64,000 nt of DNA from positions 124,001 to 188,000 of the forward strand of contig CAJXQR010000007.1 in assembly GCA_913058345.1 (NCBI GenBank). Reading direction: 5' to 3'. Source of the stretch: an uncultured Gammaproteobacteria bacterium. GTDB lineage: Bacteria > Pseudomonadota > Gammaproteobacteria > Pseudomonadales > Porticoccaceae. A model generated the notes under the pieces. It worked only from the letters and a program-made list of their open reading frames with translations. It had not been told where the DNA came from and did not search any database. Position 1 is the first letter of the stretch; each line of letters starts with the position of its first letter. Below are positions 10,167 to 19,015 of the stretch, one piece after another. The position numbers and the translations under genes are program-made.

Positions 10167-11225
10167 ATGCCATCTAACACACAGACAGAAACTGCCTTCT
10201 CGCAACGAGTGCTCCGCTGGTTTGACCGGCATGGTCGCAAAGACCTGCCCTGGCAGCGCGATATCAGCCCCTACCGGGTCTGGCTATCGGAAATCATGCT
10301 ACAGCAAACTCAGGTCAGCACCGTCATTCCCTACTATCAGCGCATGATCAACGCCTACCCCGATGTACAGACATTGGCTAAGGCGCCTCTCGACGAAATA
10401 CTGCACCAGTGGACGGGGCTCGGTTATTACGCGCGTGCTCGCAACCTGCATAAAACCGCACAAATTATCAGTGCCGAGTTTGACGGTGTTTTCCCCGACA
10501 GTGTCGAGCAATTGCAAACGTTACCGGGCATTGGCCGCTCCACTGCCGGCGCCATTTGCGCTATCGCCTACCATCGCCACTGTTCCATTCTCGATGGCAA
10601 CGTGAAACGCGTACTCGCTCGCCATCACGCTATTGCCGGTTGGCCGGGCAAAGCCGCAGTCTCTAAACAACTGTGGGATATTGCCGAACACAACACGCCG
10701 CCCCAAAGAACGGCCGACTACACCCAGGCCATTATGGATCTCGGCGCCACCCTATGTACCCGCAGTAAACCGGCTTGCACACAGTGCCCCGTCAATTCTG
10801 ACTGCCAAGCCCTCAAACAGGATGAAACTCAGTTGTACCCCGGAAAAAAAGCCCGCAAAGTACTCCCCATTCGACAGACCCTGTTGCTGATTATTCGCAA
10901 CAAGAAACGCAAAATATTACTGCAACAACGCCCACCCAGTGGCCTATGGGGCGGGCTGTGGAGCTTCCCCGAATGTGCCAACGAAGCTGAACTGGTAACC
11001 ACCTGTCAGCGTTTTGGTATCAACATCAAGAAATACCAACTGGCAGATACACTACGCCACACCTTTAGTCACTTTCATCTCGACTATACGCCCGTGTACA
11101 TCGACACGCAGAATTCAGTCACTCGCATTGCCGACAGCAATCAACGCTGGGTTGAGCCAACTGCGCACGGTGAAATAGGACTGCCCGCCCCTATCCTCGC
11201 CCTGCTGCATAAACTCAAACCATAA
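10167..11225 (+). CDS. mutY: MutY, A/G-specific adenine DNA glycosylase
   Basis: Base-excision-repair glycosylase of 352 residues that removes adenine opposite 8-oxoguanine. The HhH-GPD domain shows SEIMLQQTQV (catalytic Glu), GLGYYARARNLH, LPGIGRSTAGAI hairpin and LDGNVKRVLAR (catalytic Asp). A [4Fe-4S] motif Cys-X6-Cys-X2-Cys-X5-Cys follows (CTRSKPACTQCPVNSDC). A C-terminal NUDIX-like 8-oxoG recognition domain has GLWGGLWSFPE. It directly precedes yggX, as in Pseudomonas and E. coli relatives, linking two oxidative-damage genes. Confidence 0.97.
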   Translation: MPSNTQTETAFSQRVLRWFDRHGRKDLPWQRDISPYRVWLSEIMLQQTQVSTVIPYYQRMINAYPDVQTLAKAPLDEILHQWTGLGYYARARNLHKTAQIISAEFDGVFPDSVEQLQTLPGIGRSTAGAICAIAYHRHCSILDGNVKRVLARHHAIAGWPGKAAVSKQLWDIAEHNTPPQRTADYTQAIMDLGATLCTRSKPACTQCPVNSDCQALKQDETQLYPGKKARKVLPIRQTLLLIIRNKKRKILLQQRPPSGLWGGLWSFPECANEAELVTTCQRFGINIKKYQLADTLRHTFSHFHLDYTPVYIDTQNSVTRIADSNQRWVEPTAHGEIGLPAPILALLHKLKP

Positions 11226-11234
11226 ATTCGCTTG

Positions 11235-11254
11235 CCCCTGAGCAGTGGGGTTTT
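11235..11254 (+). terminator. Weak hairpin plus T-run after mutY
   Basis: CCCC and GGGG arms flank eight bases and are followed by TTTT, 10 bp past the mutY stop. The stem is short, so termination would be partial. The same bases overlap a possible promoter for yggX. Confidence 0.3.
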
Positions 11255-11301
11255 ATACTGTGCCACCCATTTGAAAACAGCCTTTTTAAAGAGAATGAAC
11301 C

Positions 11302-11574
11302 ATGAGCCGCACCGTATTCTGTCGTAAATTAAAAAAAGATCTCGAAGGACTCCCCACCCCTCCTTTTCCCGGCCCAAAAGGTCAGGATATTTTCGATAAC
11401 GTCTCGAAACAGGCCTGGGATGAATGGGTCGCCCATCAAACCATGCTGATTAACGAAAAGCAGCTCAACATGATGGATATGACCGCCCGCACCTACCTCA
11501 ATGAGCAGCGCGATAAGTTTCTCTCTGGCGAAGACTACGACGCCGCCGAAGGATATGTCGCCCCGAGTAATTAA
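11302..11574 (+). CDS. yggX: YggX, oxidative damage protection protein (Fe-S/iron trafficking)
   Basis: A small cytosolic protein of 90 residues, the normal length. MSRTVFCRKL with the conserved Cys7, GLPTPPFPGPKGQDIF, SKQAWDEWVAHQTMLINEK and the C-terminal FLSG motif are diagnostic. The family protects Fe-S proteins from oxidation and takes part in iron trafficking. AAAGAGAATGAACC before the ATG gives a Shine-Dalgarno site. It lies between mutY and tRNA-Phe. Confidence 0.96.
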   Translation: MSRTVFCRKLKKDLEGLPTPPFPGPKGQDIFDNVSKQAWDEWVAHQTMLINEKQLNMMDMTARTYLNEQRDKFLSGEDYDAAEGYVAPSN

Positions 11575-11632
11575 TCTGTCATCACGCCTTGACGGGGGAA
11601 CCCGTAAACGGTTTAATACGCGCCTTCCAAAT

Positions 11633-11708
11633 GCCCGGATAGCTCAGTCGGTAGAGCAGAGGATTGAAAATCCTCGTGTCGGTGGTTCGATTCCGCCTCC
11701 GGGCACCA
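11633..11708 (+). tRNA. tRNA-Phe (GAA), integration target
   Basis: A 76-base cloverleaf with encoded CCA. The acceptor stem pairs GCCCGGA with TCCGGGC. The anticodon stem GAGGA/TCCTC holds loop TTGAAAA, giving anticodon GAA. The T arm contains GGTTCGATTCC. Bases 11663-11710, from the anticodon loop to just past CCA, are repeated at 16661 and 25459, so this gene is the attachment site of the following islands and has been kept intact by them. Confidence 0.97.
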
Positions 11709-11710
11709 TT
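11663..11710. repeat. attL of the inner genomic island (tRNA-Phe 3' half)
   Basis: This 48-bp segment inside tRNA-Phe is identical to 16661-16708. The bases on either side differ at both copies, which fixes the core at 48 bp. The integrase gene ends 5 bp after it, the usual placement for tRNA-targeting tyrosine integrases. Confidence 0.93.
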
Positions 11711-11714
11711 AAAA

Positions 11715-12749
11715 TCAGTTAGTTACTACTAATTTTAAATGTTGCTCCGATTCTGACTGTGTCAGAATTGTGCCTTCAAGACGGTTCACCGCTCCACGCA
11801 GACGCTCACCGGATAAATGAGCATAGCGCAACACCATTTCAAACGATGCCCAACCACCCAACTCCATTAACTCCTGGAGTGACGTTCCCTGCTGTACGTG
11901 CCATGAAGCCCAGGTATGACGCAAATCATGCCAACGAAAATCACTAATGCCTGCACGCTCAAGTGCTGCGTACCAAGCCTTCGTTGATGTGCGATCCACA
12001 GGATGCCCCTGATAAACAAAGACATAATCAGGATGCTTTCCCTGCCAGCGTTGAATGATCCGCAAAGCATCCGCATTGAGCGGGACAGCTATCGCTTTGC
12101 GAGACTTCGCTTGATCAGCATGAATCCATGCCATACGGCGCTCCAAGCTAACCTGATCCCAACGAAGATAACTCACGTTACGCTGCCGAAGCCCGGTAGC
12201 AAGCGTGAACTCCGCCATATCAGCCAAGTGCGTCGGCAGCTGCACTAACAACTGCCTGGCCTCATCCTGAGTGATCCAACGTACACGTTTCTTCGGTTCC
12301 GGGTATAAGCGTATCCGAGGGATTTTATCAATCCACTCCCAATCATCCCTCGCTGCACGCAATATCGCACGTATCAACGCCAGGTGCCGATTGGCTGTGG
12401 ACGGGCTACTCTCGCACTTCTTAGTATCAGCTAATCGATCAATCACATCACGAGAAATTTCGTCGAGATATAATCCACCCAAATGCCGATCCAACCAGCG
12501 CAACTTGGCCTTATCCCTCAAATGATCTGCTTTGTAGTCCCTATCCCGTAACCAACGTACCGCAGCTTCCTGCCAGGTGCGCCTTGGTTTTTCACCGAGC
12601 TGATAAACACGCCACTGCTCAGCTTTCAGCCTATCGTGGTATTCCTGGGCTTTTTGCTTGTCCTCAGTCCCAGCAGAGCGGCGTATTCGCTGCCCGTTTG
12701 GGGCTGTGAATCTAACCCACCACGTGGTTCCGCGTCTGTATATTGCCAT
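11715..12749 (-). CDS. Tyrosine-type site-specific integrase
   Basis: A phage-type integrase of 344 residues. An N-terminal arm-binding region (WWVRFTAPNGQRIRRSAGT) and a SAM-like core precede the catalytic domain. Catalytic residues visible are Arg in TGLRQRNV, His-X-X-Arg in HDLRHTW, the GGW position and the nucleophilic Tyr in LRYAHLS. It would recombine the 48-bp tRNA-Phe core. AAGGAGG seven bases before the ATG at 12749 supports the start. The gene begins inside the 3' end of the upstream excisionase-like gene, suggesting coupled translation. Confidence 0.95.
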   Translation of the reverse strand: MAIYRRGTTWWVRFTAPNGQRIRRSAGTEDKQKAQEYHDRLKAEQWRVYQLGEKPRRTWQEAAVRWLRDRDYKADHLRDKAKLRWLDRHLGGLYLDEISRDVIDRLADTKKCESSPSTANRHLALIRAILRAARDDWEWIDKIPRIRLYPEPKKRVRWITQDEARQLLVQLPTHLADMAEFTLATGLRQRNVSYLRWDQVSLERRMAWIHADQAKSRKAIAVPLNADALRIIQRWQGKHPDYVFVYQGHPVDRTSTKAWYAALERAGISDFRWHDLRHTWASWHVQQGTSLQELMELGGWASFEMVLRYAHLSGERLRGAVNRLEGTILTQSESEQHLKLVVTN

Positions 12750-12955
12750 AAGGTATCCTCCTTACAGCCACTTCGCGGAGATTGCCCAGGGCAAGAATAG
12801 AGCGAACGCAGGTAAGAGACAAGATCGTCTTCGATAAACACCCAACGTTTGCCCGGCTTGGCGGCAGTCACCTTGCCTTCCCGCGCCTTGCGACACAGTA
12901 CTTGCGGCGACATATGCAGAAACAGAGCGGCATCTTCTAGCGTCAAAGTACGCAT
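12626..12955 (-). CDS. Helix-turn-helix excisionase/AlpA-like protein
   Basis: A small DNA-binding protein of 109 residues. The first 55 residues match a MerR/AlpA excisionase winged helix: LEDAALFLHMSPQVLCRKAREGKVTAAKPGKRWVF is the recognisable region at residues 6-40, followed by IEDDLVSYLRS. Proteins of this kind act as recombination directionality factors or activate integrase genes. The last 124 bp overlap the integrase gene in another frame, so the tail beyond residue 60 may be little constrained. GGAGG precedes the ATG. It follows the Rep gene by 3 bp. Confidence 0.8.
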   Translation of the reverse strand: MRTLTLEDAALFLHMSPQVLCRKAREGKVTAAKPGKRWVFIEDDLVSYLRSLYSCPGQSPRSGCKEDTLWQYTDAEPRGGLDSQPQTGSEYAALLGLRTSKKPRNTTIG

Positions 12956-12958
12956 GTT

Positions 12959-14269
12959 TCACTCTCCCTCCTTTGCCTTTAGATAGGCATCGGCTCTATC
13001 CTGGGCGTATTGAGGGTCGAAGAGTTGATTGTACTTGCGCGACTTTCCAGTGACCTTTTCCCGAACATAGCTTGGTAAGGTCTGGTCGCTTTGTTGACTT
13101 CGCCTGCGATGAAAAAGATGGGCTTGTTTCTTAAACTCGTCAAAGCCTTGATCAATATCCAGGATATTTTCTCTTGCCATAAAAGATGTCACCGGGCCTA
13201 AGCCCTGCACAAATAGCCGTTCATCAGACGGGACACGGGACTTAGATACACGGTATAAAGCTTCGTGCGTCGTGTCTCCCCAGGGCTGATCACTCAGCAC
13301 ACACCACAAAGAATGGTTAGGCCAGCGCGCACGATTAGTATCAGCACTCGGTAACAGCAATCGCAACCAGGACTCAGTGGCATACTTCCACAGACCCTTT
13401 AAATTAAGGGCTAATTGATTAGCGGTCAGCACATTAAGTTCTCTAAGCACAGAGCGTTTGAACTGAAACTCTAAACGCCAGACGGGGCTATCATCCTTCC
13501 AGCCAGCGTTCTTCCAGATATCAAAAAGGTAAGTTTTACCCGATGTTTCAATTTCCAAGGTTTTGTTATACAAACGGCAGGACATATCGCCACCTTGCCC
13601 AAACACACAACCCGAATACTGCTCTTGTTTCCAATATTGCTGAAATAACTGCGAACGCGTCGCCCAAGTATCGCGAGGAATACGTTCAAGAACCACATCC
13701 GTCTGAAAATCCACGCACAAATCAACACGACTCAGGTTCGCTGGAGCATCTACTCGACCCAACTGATGAATCACAGCATCAGCCGCAGCGATAGACGCTT
13801 GTAATCCAGCCCTGGTCAACACCTCACTGGATATCTGCACCATCGCCAAAGGTAGACGTGTAGTGGTAGAGCGCGACAGCTGAAGATTGAACCAATTATC
13901 TTTTATAACAAAGGGAAACCATCCCCTACCACCACCAAAGACCTCAAAGCAGTGGTTGCCCACCTCATAGACAGCCTGAGCTTTTTCGGCAGCTTCATCG
14001 CTCTTGGCGAGAGCCTTTAGCCGATCAAGACACAACTCGACCTCAGTTCGTAACGATCCTCTGTAGCTCAGATAAAGACTATCCACTCCGCAGCGAAGAA
14101 TTTGGGTGCCAGAATCGGATGATATGTATTTTGCAGGTGCTGTGTTACTAAGGGGCGCACTGCCTGATTCCTGGTTGCCACCTAAACGGGCAGGTATCAG
14201 ATCGGCATTGCCTTCCTGACACCCGCCCGTTGAGGCGGCTTCGTTTTTGGGTTTTGAAGGGTTATTCAT
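12959..14269 (-). CDS. Replication initiation protein (Rep_trans family)
   Basis: A 436-residue protein resembling phage and plasmid Rep_trans proteins, the group that includes CTX-phage RstA. Residues about 65-80 have CGVDSLYLSYRG, and SRVDLCVDF near 190 is the conserved metal-site region. A Tyr-bearing segment CRLYNKTLEIE follows near 235, and the C-terminus is basic. Members nick double-stranded DNA and start rolling-circle replication; some act as relaxases. With integrase and excisionase in the same run it suggests an element that excises and replicates as a circle. The first 55 residues look disordered. Confidence 0.72.
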   Translation of the reverse strand: MNNPSKPKNEAASTGGCQEGNADLIPARLGGNQESGSAPLSNTAPAKYISSDSGTQILRCGVDSLYLSYRGSLRTEVELCLDRLKALAKSDEAAEKAQAVYEVGNHCFEVFGGGRGWFPFVIKDNWFNLQLSRSTTTRLPLAMVQISSEVLTRAGLQASIAAADAVIHQLGRVDAPANLSRVDLCVDFQTDVVLERIPRDTWATRSQLFQQYWKQEQYSGCVFGQGGDMSCRLYNKTLEIETSGKTYLFDIWKNAGWKDDSPVWRLEFQFKRSVLRELNVLTANQLALNLKGLWKYATESWLRLLLPSADTNRARWPNHSLWCVLSDQPWGDTTHEALYRVSKSRVPSDERLFVQGLGPVTSFMARENILDIDQGFDEFKKQAHLFHRRRSQQSDQTLPSYVREKVTGKSRKYNQLFDPQYAQDRADAYLKAKEGE

Positions 14270-14351
14270 ATTTATAGCTCCGTAGTTGATTAAACACGGC
14301 GCTATATTTATTGATGTATGACTTTGACCACCAGGAAGTGGAATCTCGATT

Positions 14352-15116
14352 TCACTTCCTGTACTTATTACGAAATTCGGTTAGCAGTTTACTGATACGG
14401 TCATATGAGTTGCCCCCAGGTATGGCCTGAAGGTCATCAGCAATCAACTCATCCACGATCTTATTCGATAAATTATCAAGCCCAGCAACATTCTCCAACA
14501 AGTCCAAGAGAAAACGTGTGTCGTCTAGTTCAATTTTCGGTCGTGAGGGCTTAGTCTTCGTAATAGCTTTGGCAAGCCTATCCATAAACGAGTTATCGTC
14601 CATCATTTGAGCCAAAGCGATACGACAGGCAATAGGCTCCGCCACTAAAACAGTGCGATCCATTATTACCGCATTGAAGAGGGCATCATCGTCACCTTTC
14701 GAAACACAATCAACCAACTCGCTAATAGACTGTCCAAATGCCCCTATTGCCTCAAAATTACCTGCCATCGCCATAAATGTAATCAGAGCTAAGGCTTCGT
14801 TCTCCTCAGATAATCTCTCAGGTTCTATATCAGACTCAAGAAAATCGAGTAACCCCTGCTCGGGATCATCACTCTGACAAGCCTCCACAATTAAAGGCAG
14901 TAGTCCTGAAGTATGAAAAAACAATAAGGTAATCTCTGCTGCGGGCAAGTCATACAGACAACCCCAAGAGCCCGTGATAGACAGTACTTTTGTTAACTGT
15001 TCATTCCTTTCCTTAAAAAGGTTGAAGACTTCGATCTTGTCTAGGCCACTACCGTAATAATGGGCATAAAACTCCCGGAACTGCTGCCGGGAAAGTTTTC
15101 CAAATTCCTTATCCAT
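14352..15116 (-). CDS. Uncharacterised cargo protein beside KAP NTPase
   Basis: A soluble, acidic, helix-rich protein of 254 residues with no signal peptide or membrane segment. I recognise no domain. The stretch AEPIACRIALAQMMDDNSF and the Leu-rich LLDLLENVAGLDNLSNKIVD look like helical repeats. It starts 54 bp after the KAP NTPase stop, in the same direction, and the two form the only cargo of the inner island. It may be the partner or effector of that ATPase. Confidence 0.7.
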   Translation of the reverse strand: MDKEFGKLSRQQFREFYAHYYGSGLDKIEVFNLFKERNEQLTKVLSITGSWGCLYDLPAAEITLLFFHTSGLLPLIVEACQSDDPEQGLLDFLESDIEPERLSEENEALALITFMAMAGNFEAIGAFGQSISELVDCVSKGDDDALFNAVIMDRTVLVAEPIACRIALAQMMDDNSFMDRLAKAITKTKPSRPKIELDDTRFLLDLLENVAGLDNLSNKIVDELIADDLQAIPGGNSYDRISKLLTEFRNKYRK

Positions 15117-15170
15117 AAGACTTCCCCGGCAAACTAAATAATCAAAATCCTCACCTATTTAGTATGGTGA

Positions 15171-16517
15171 CTAAAGAGTTTCAAAATTGGATAACCATGA
15201 ACATACGGTTTTAATTATCCCTGGTGGTAAAAATTGGAGGTTTAAATTCTGATTATTCACACCATCAATTGCTCTTTTCCCGGCGGCATCAGCAAGATCA
15301 TATTTAATAATTTCACATAACGTGATGAATCTGCCTTCACGGTAGGTATCGCCTCCCCGCCCGGCTCTTTCGAGTATATTTTTAATGTCTGATTGTTCGA
15401 GGAGTGATATAGCATCTATTTTATTATTAACACATTGATCAAATAAATCTAAATGGACTACCTTTAAAAAACACAAATAGCCACAAATTTTTTGATGATC
15501 ATCGTTCAAACTATGCCCAGCAACATTACAAATTACTGCAAAGTTTGAAGATATTCTTTCAATCGTCCTACAGGACAGTCTTTCGTATACCAAAATATCA
15601 GCGATCATCTCCTTTGCCGTAATGCAAATCATTTCATTACCAATCGTCATTCTCTCAATAACGTACTCTAGGTATTTAACACCGTCATTCCCACGTCGGC
15701 CTGTCGCCCTAGGAAGAGAGCACCACAAATGAACGAATTTTTGCAAGTATTGATTTGCAACCACACCACTCCCGTAACGTGCGTTAACCGATGCCTCTAG
15801 TTGCGTCCTATTGGTCACTAAAATAAAAGTGAGTTTAGGAACCGAATAAAAATGTTTTATATTTTCCAGTAATTCCAAGGCAAAATCTGGTCTACAGCGA
15901 TCAAGCTCATCAATAATAAAAACTAGTGATCCATCACCAACAAGCTCTTTGATCGTAGAACTAAGAGACTTCTCAAATTCACCAAACGCGTCCTTATCTG
16001 CACTATTATGTGCCAGTCGGTCTTCCACCAAACCGTCAACCTGATCTGCCAATAACGCAGAAACTTGATCGCCAACGGTATCGACAACCGATCCATCTAA
16101 AATACCACCAGAAATGCTCCTAACTCCCATCTTCAAACCACCCCGAAATAAGGATTTTGCAGCACCACCAAGCGCCGTTTTAAACTCAACGGCCTTGCTA
16201 TTCTTTTCTTCAAAAAATTCATAGAATTCGGAGGCTAAAGAAAGGAAGGGATCTTTTTGATAGTCATTGGCAAAAGCGTCAAAGTAAATCGTATTAAGTC
16301 GATTTACTCGATCATTTTCGACGTAGCCCTGCCACATATGGATGAATGTAGATTTCCCTTCGCCCCAGGGAGAATCTAACGCAATAACCATCTCGCCATT
16401 GGTCGATTCAACAATATTTGCCAGTTGTTCTCCGAATTTCTTCCGGCCAAAAATATCAATTTCTGGGTCAAATCCAGTATCTTTTTCTATTTTAATAGAG
16501 GGAGCAGTAAGCTTCAT
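15171..16517 (-). CDS. KAP-family P-loop NTPase
   Basis: A 448-residue ATPase of the KAP family. Walker A lies in DSPWGEGKST (about 48-57) and Walker B in LVFIIDELDRCRPD (about 198-211), followed by LVTNRTQLEASV as sensor region. KAP proteins often have two membrane helices between the Walker motifs; here the insert (about 118-150) is Gly/Ser-rich and only weakly hydrophobic. Some family members, such as PifA of plasmid F, exclude phages. The gene is AT-rich relative to the flanking core genes. Defence is inferred from family and island location only. Confidence 0.85.
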   Translation of the reverse strand: MKLTAPSIKIEKDTGFDPEIDIFGRKKFGEQLANIVESTNGEMVIALDSPWGEGKSTFIHMWQGYVENDRVNRLNTIYFDAFANDYQKDPFLSLASEFYEFFEEKNSKAVEFKTALGGAAKSLFRGGLKMGVRSISGGILDGSVVDTVGDQVSALLADQVDGLVEDRLAHNSADKDAFGEFEKSLSSTIKELVGDGSLVFIIDELDRCRPDFALELLENIKHFYSVPKLTFILVTNRTQLEASVNARYGSGVVANQYLQKFVHLWCSLPRATGRRGNDGVKYLEYVIERMTIGNEMICITAKEMIADILVYERLSCRTIERISSNFAVICNVAGHSLNDDHQKICGYLCFLKVVHLDLFDQCVNNKIDAISLLEQSDIKNILERAGRGGDTYREGRFITLCEIIKYDLADAAGKRAIDGVNNQNLNLQFLPPGIIKTVCSWLSNFETL

Positions 16518-16708
16518 TATCGATCCATCGCAGAGAAGTGTGCCGGGATTGTGTCAAAGTCAAAGGATATCCACCATATCTGAACTACTCAGGAGTACAA
16601 AAACGAGGGGCAATCTCCGCAAGCGACTGATTTAGTTAAAGTTTAAAAATCACCAGTCAAATTGAAAATCCTCGTGTCGGTGGTTCGATTCCGCCTCCGG
16701 GCACCATT
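16518..16708. other. Right end of inner island with attR core at 16661-16708
   Basis: The last 48 bp are an exact copy of the tRNA-Phe 3' segment at 11663. Inside it, 16605-16634 (GAGGGG, CCG, AA, CGA, TGAT blocks) matches 25405-25431 at nearly the same distance from its core (56 and 54 bp). This is a likely integrase arm-binding region shared by two related elements. No gene is seen in the 143 bp before the core. Confidence 0.88.
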
Positions 16709-16960
16709 TTTAAGCATGTAAAATAACAAGTTACATAGCTTTCTAGTTGGTTCTCAAAGTATCTTTTTCCTCGATGCTACCCCAGTGCTACCCTTGAACC
16801 AAAAAGCTCCACTCTCGCTACTCCCATCAACAGCCATTCTCACCCCCCCCCTATAAAAAATGACGCTCATAAATAGTCTTTTAGGTGGCGGTGTATAGCT
16901 TCAGGTCCCTGGACTTTTGGATACCCTCTACCGATGATCTTCCCCGGATAAAGTGGACAC
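16709..16960. other. Gene-free stretch at start of the outer accessory region
   Basis: I see no convincing gene here. It contains a run of nine C near 16840-16850. Around 16937-16965 the bases CCCCGGATAAAGTGGACACC look like the terminal repeat of an IS3-type element, but no transposase accompanies them. It may be a scar at the junction between the island end and the cassette array. Confidence 0.4.
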
Positions 16961-17119
16961 CTAGTACATATAGAAAATGAAGTCGTTCTTAGTGTTCCGC
17001 TTCGGCGAGACGTCTGTGCGTTTCACACTATCGAAGACCTTAGAAGCAGGAATATTCAAACCCATTCCTAAGGACTTTCTGAAAGCCTTCACTCTCTTCT
17101 TTCGTCCAACTCTTCCCAT
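16961..17119 (-). CDS. Possible small basic cassette protein
   Basis: A 52-residue, strongly basic frame (MGRVGRKKRVKAFRKSLGMG at its start) whose ATG lies 18 bases after the end of an attC-like site and points the same way as the other cassette genes. The Shine-Dalgarno site is poor. The position fits a short cassette gene, but the reading may be fortuitous. No family is recognised. Confidence 0.3.
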   Translation of the reverse strand: MGRVGRKKRVKAFRKSLGMGLNIPASKVFDSVKRTDVSPKRNTKNDFIFYMY

Positions 17120-17137
17120 GAGACTACTCAATTGTAT

Positions 17138-17217
17138 GCGTAACGCCACCTTAAGCGGCAAATGAATAATTAGCTGCAGGAAAATGGGTTGCTTTTAAGC
17201 ACAGTCGCTTGTTAGGC
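17138..17217 (-). repeat. attC-like site downstream of the DUF1330 gene
   Basis: Read on the minus strand it opens with GCCTAAC (R'' box, fits RYYYAAC), contains AAGCG pairing with CGCTT, and closes CTTAAGGTGGCGTTACGC, much like the ends of known chromosomal attC sites. Length is 80 bp. Spacing between R and L boxes is uneven, so it is a degenerate or unusual site. Confidence 0.45.
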
Positions 17218-17266
17218 GCCAGATAGTTCACGGCCTTATTAAATGCATATATTCCGGAAGCCAATA

Positions 17267-17665
17267 TCAAGGAGTAAATGGACTTACATCCCCGGGAAAC
17301 CGGTGAATCACCCCATACTCGACCGCGATACCCCGCAACCTAAAGTTTTCTTCCGCACCTGGTGCGGTGAACAGATCTAGGAACGCTTGATGAGTCGGGT
17401 ACCACGCAGCCAGTACTTCGTCGAGCTTCTGGTCACCTGCAGGATGGCCAAGAACGCTGTGACGCCAAAGTATTTTGGCACCCACTCCCGAAACGAATTT
17501 TTCTACGAATGACATGTAGCTCTTATAGAGCTCGCCATCCGGAAACGCTGCCTCGGCAGAGTAACGGTTCAGATTTAGCATCAATACTGGGCCGTCATTT
17601 CCGCTATTAGCGATTCCTTTAATTATCTGAAATTCATCGTCGTTTCGGTTCTTTACTTCTGCCAT
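17267..17665 (-). CDS. DUF1330-like protein in an integron-type cassette
   Basis: A cytosolic protein of 132 residues that resembles the DUF1330 (dimeric alpha-beta barrel) family: PVLMLNLNRYS near residue 25, YKSYMSFVEKFVSGVGAKILW, and the C-terminal LRGIAVEYGVIHRFPG. The biochemical role of the family is unknown. AAGAGGAT precedes the ATG. An attC R' box (GCCTAAC on plus, 17734-17740) lies upstream and an attC-like site downstream, so the gene fills one cassette. Confidence 0.75.
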   Translation of the reverse strand: MAEVKNRNDDEFQIIKGIANSGNDGPVLMLNLNRYSAEAAFPDGELYKSYMSFVEKFVSGVGAKILWRHSVLGHPAGDQKLDEVLAAWYPTHQAFLDLFTAPGAEENFRLRGIAVEYGVIHRFPGDVSPFTP

Positions 17666-17733
17666 TTTAAGATATCCTCTTACGGGGTAGCCAATTTGTT
17701 AGTAATGCGAGTCTATAAGGTGATCCTTATAGC

Positions 17734-17930
17734 GCCTAACGAGGCTGTAGAAAAACCCACACCCCAACATCAAAGCGAGCAAGGTGTAAATACATAGCCT
17801 CTGTTTCATTCCTTGTTTTTAGGGGTTGCAATAAGTGCCCCGTATTTTGACAAGACGTATATCGCTCTCTATTCGCGTATTCGATCCACTATCAGGCCAT
17901 CTGGCCGTATCGTTGTTTCTTCTCGATATG
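17734..17930. mobile_element. attC R' box followed by a remnant IS1182-like end
   Basis: GCCTAAC (17734-17740) is directly followed by GAGGCTGTAGAAAAA, nearly the same terminal sequence (CAAGCTGTAGAAAAA) that follows GCCTAAC at 19528-19534 where an IS1182-like element begins. I read this as the end of a second such element, cut off by the IS30 insertion at about 17933. No transposase fragment is recognisable in the 190 bp. Confidence 0.4.
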
Positions 17931-17932
17931 CC

Positions 17933-19010
17933 GAATTCATAAACTAACCGCGACACATTCAAAATATAAGAAGGTGAGCTGTAAAATAGGCCTTATCCCA
18001 TTCCGGCAAGAAGAAGGATAAGTTTATGTCCTATAGACAGCTCACCTATGAAGAAAGAGTAACGTTATCAACCCTGTCCCAGCAAGGCCTTTCAGTCCGT
18101 GCGATAGCGCGCACCATGAAACGCCATCATTCCACCCTATACCGGGAGCTTGATCGCAATCGCTGCCATGTCTGCTTACCGGCCATCAAAAGCACAACGA
18201 CGTACACGGGTACGGCGCAGCCGATCACGGAGAAACCGGCACTACACCGAAATGGATTTTTTATTGATCCGCAAGCTGCTCAGACAAGCCTGGTCACCCG
18301 AACAAATTGTCGGGCACATCAGACGCTTTGGCCTGATGGCACGACGTATCCGTCATGAAACAATCTACCAATACATTTGGTGAGACAAGGCCAATGGGGG
18401 TTCACTATGGACGCACCTGAGACAGTCATCTAAACGCCGGCGCAAACGCTATAAGGCCTAGGATAGCCGGGGCCGCCTGGCGGACAAGCGTCATATCTCA
18501 GAGCGACCTAAAAGCGTGGAAGCACGCCGATATAAAGTCCACTGGGAAATTGATACGGTGCACGGGCGTGGTAGTCATCACTGTATCGTGACGCTGCTCG
18601 AAAGGAAAACGGGGTTCGTCATGATTGGGAAACTACCCGATAAATCGACCGCCTCCCTCAACAAGAAAACACTACGTTTAATTGGCCGAGACCTTCTGAG
18701 CTTCAAGACCATTACAGCCGATAATGGTACGGAGTTTCATCAATACAAGAAAAGAGAAGCACGCTGCCGTACCACGTTTTATTTTGCAAACCCTTACCAC
18801 TCTTGGGAAAGGGGTAGTAATGAAAACGTCAACGGACTCATTCGCCAATATCTTCCAAAAATAGAAAGTATGGCGAAATTAACGCAGCAACGGTGTCATC
18901 AAATCGCTGACAAGTTAAACAGCCGACCGAGAAAGCGCTTCAACTATAAAACACCAGAGGAAATGTACTATGGAATTTAACCGTTACTGTCGCAGTTCAA
19001 ACTTGATACT
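17933..19010 (+). mobile_element. Degenerate IS30-family insertion sequence
   Basis: The broken transposase frame at 18026-18980 is framed by imperfect terminal repeats. TGTCGCAGTT at 18988-18997 mirrors TGTCGCGGTT read on the minus strand at 17946-17955. The exact outer ends are uncertain by about 15 bp. It lies between the DUF1330 cassette side and the lipoprotein gene, ending a few bases past the latter's stop. Confidence 0.6.
18026..18980 (+). pseudogene. IS30-family transposase, frameshifted with two nonsense codons
   Basis: The N-terminal HTH (LTYEERVTLSTLSQQGLSVR, then AIARTMKRHHSTLYREL) is in one frame. From about 18150-18200 the homology moves to the next frame (QAWSPEQIVGHIRR, HETIYQYIW). 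In that frame TGA at 18381 and TAG at 18459 interrupt it, after which the catalytic core resumes (WEIDTVHGRG with the first Asp, ITADNGTEFH with the second Asp, and GSNENVNGLIRQYLPK with the Glu). At least three lesions make it inactive. Confidence 0.9.
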
Positions 19011-19015
19011 AGGCT

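Noticed and set aside
16937-16965. IS3-type terminal repeat beside the small basic ORF
   Set aside because: Only one end-like sequence of about 20 bp is present and no transposase, so I list it as a scar at most.
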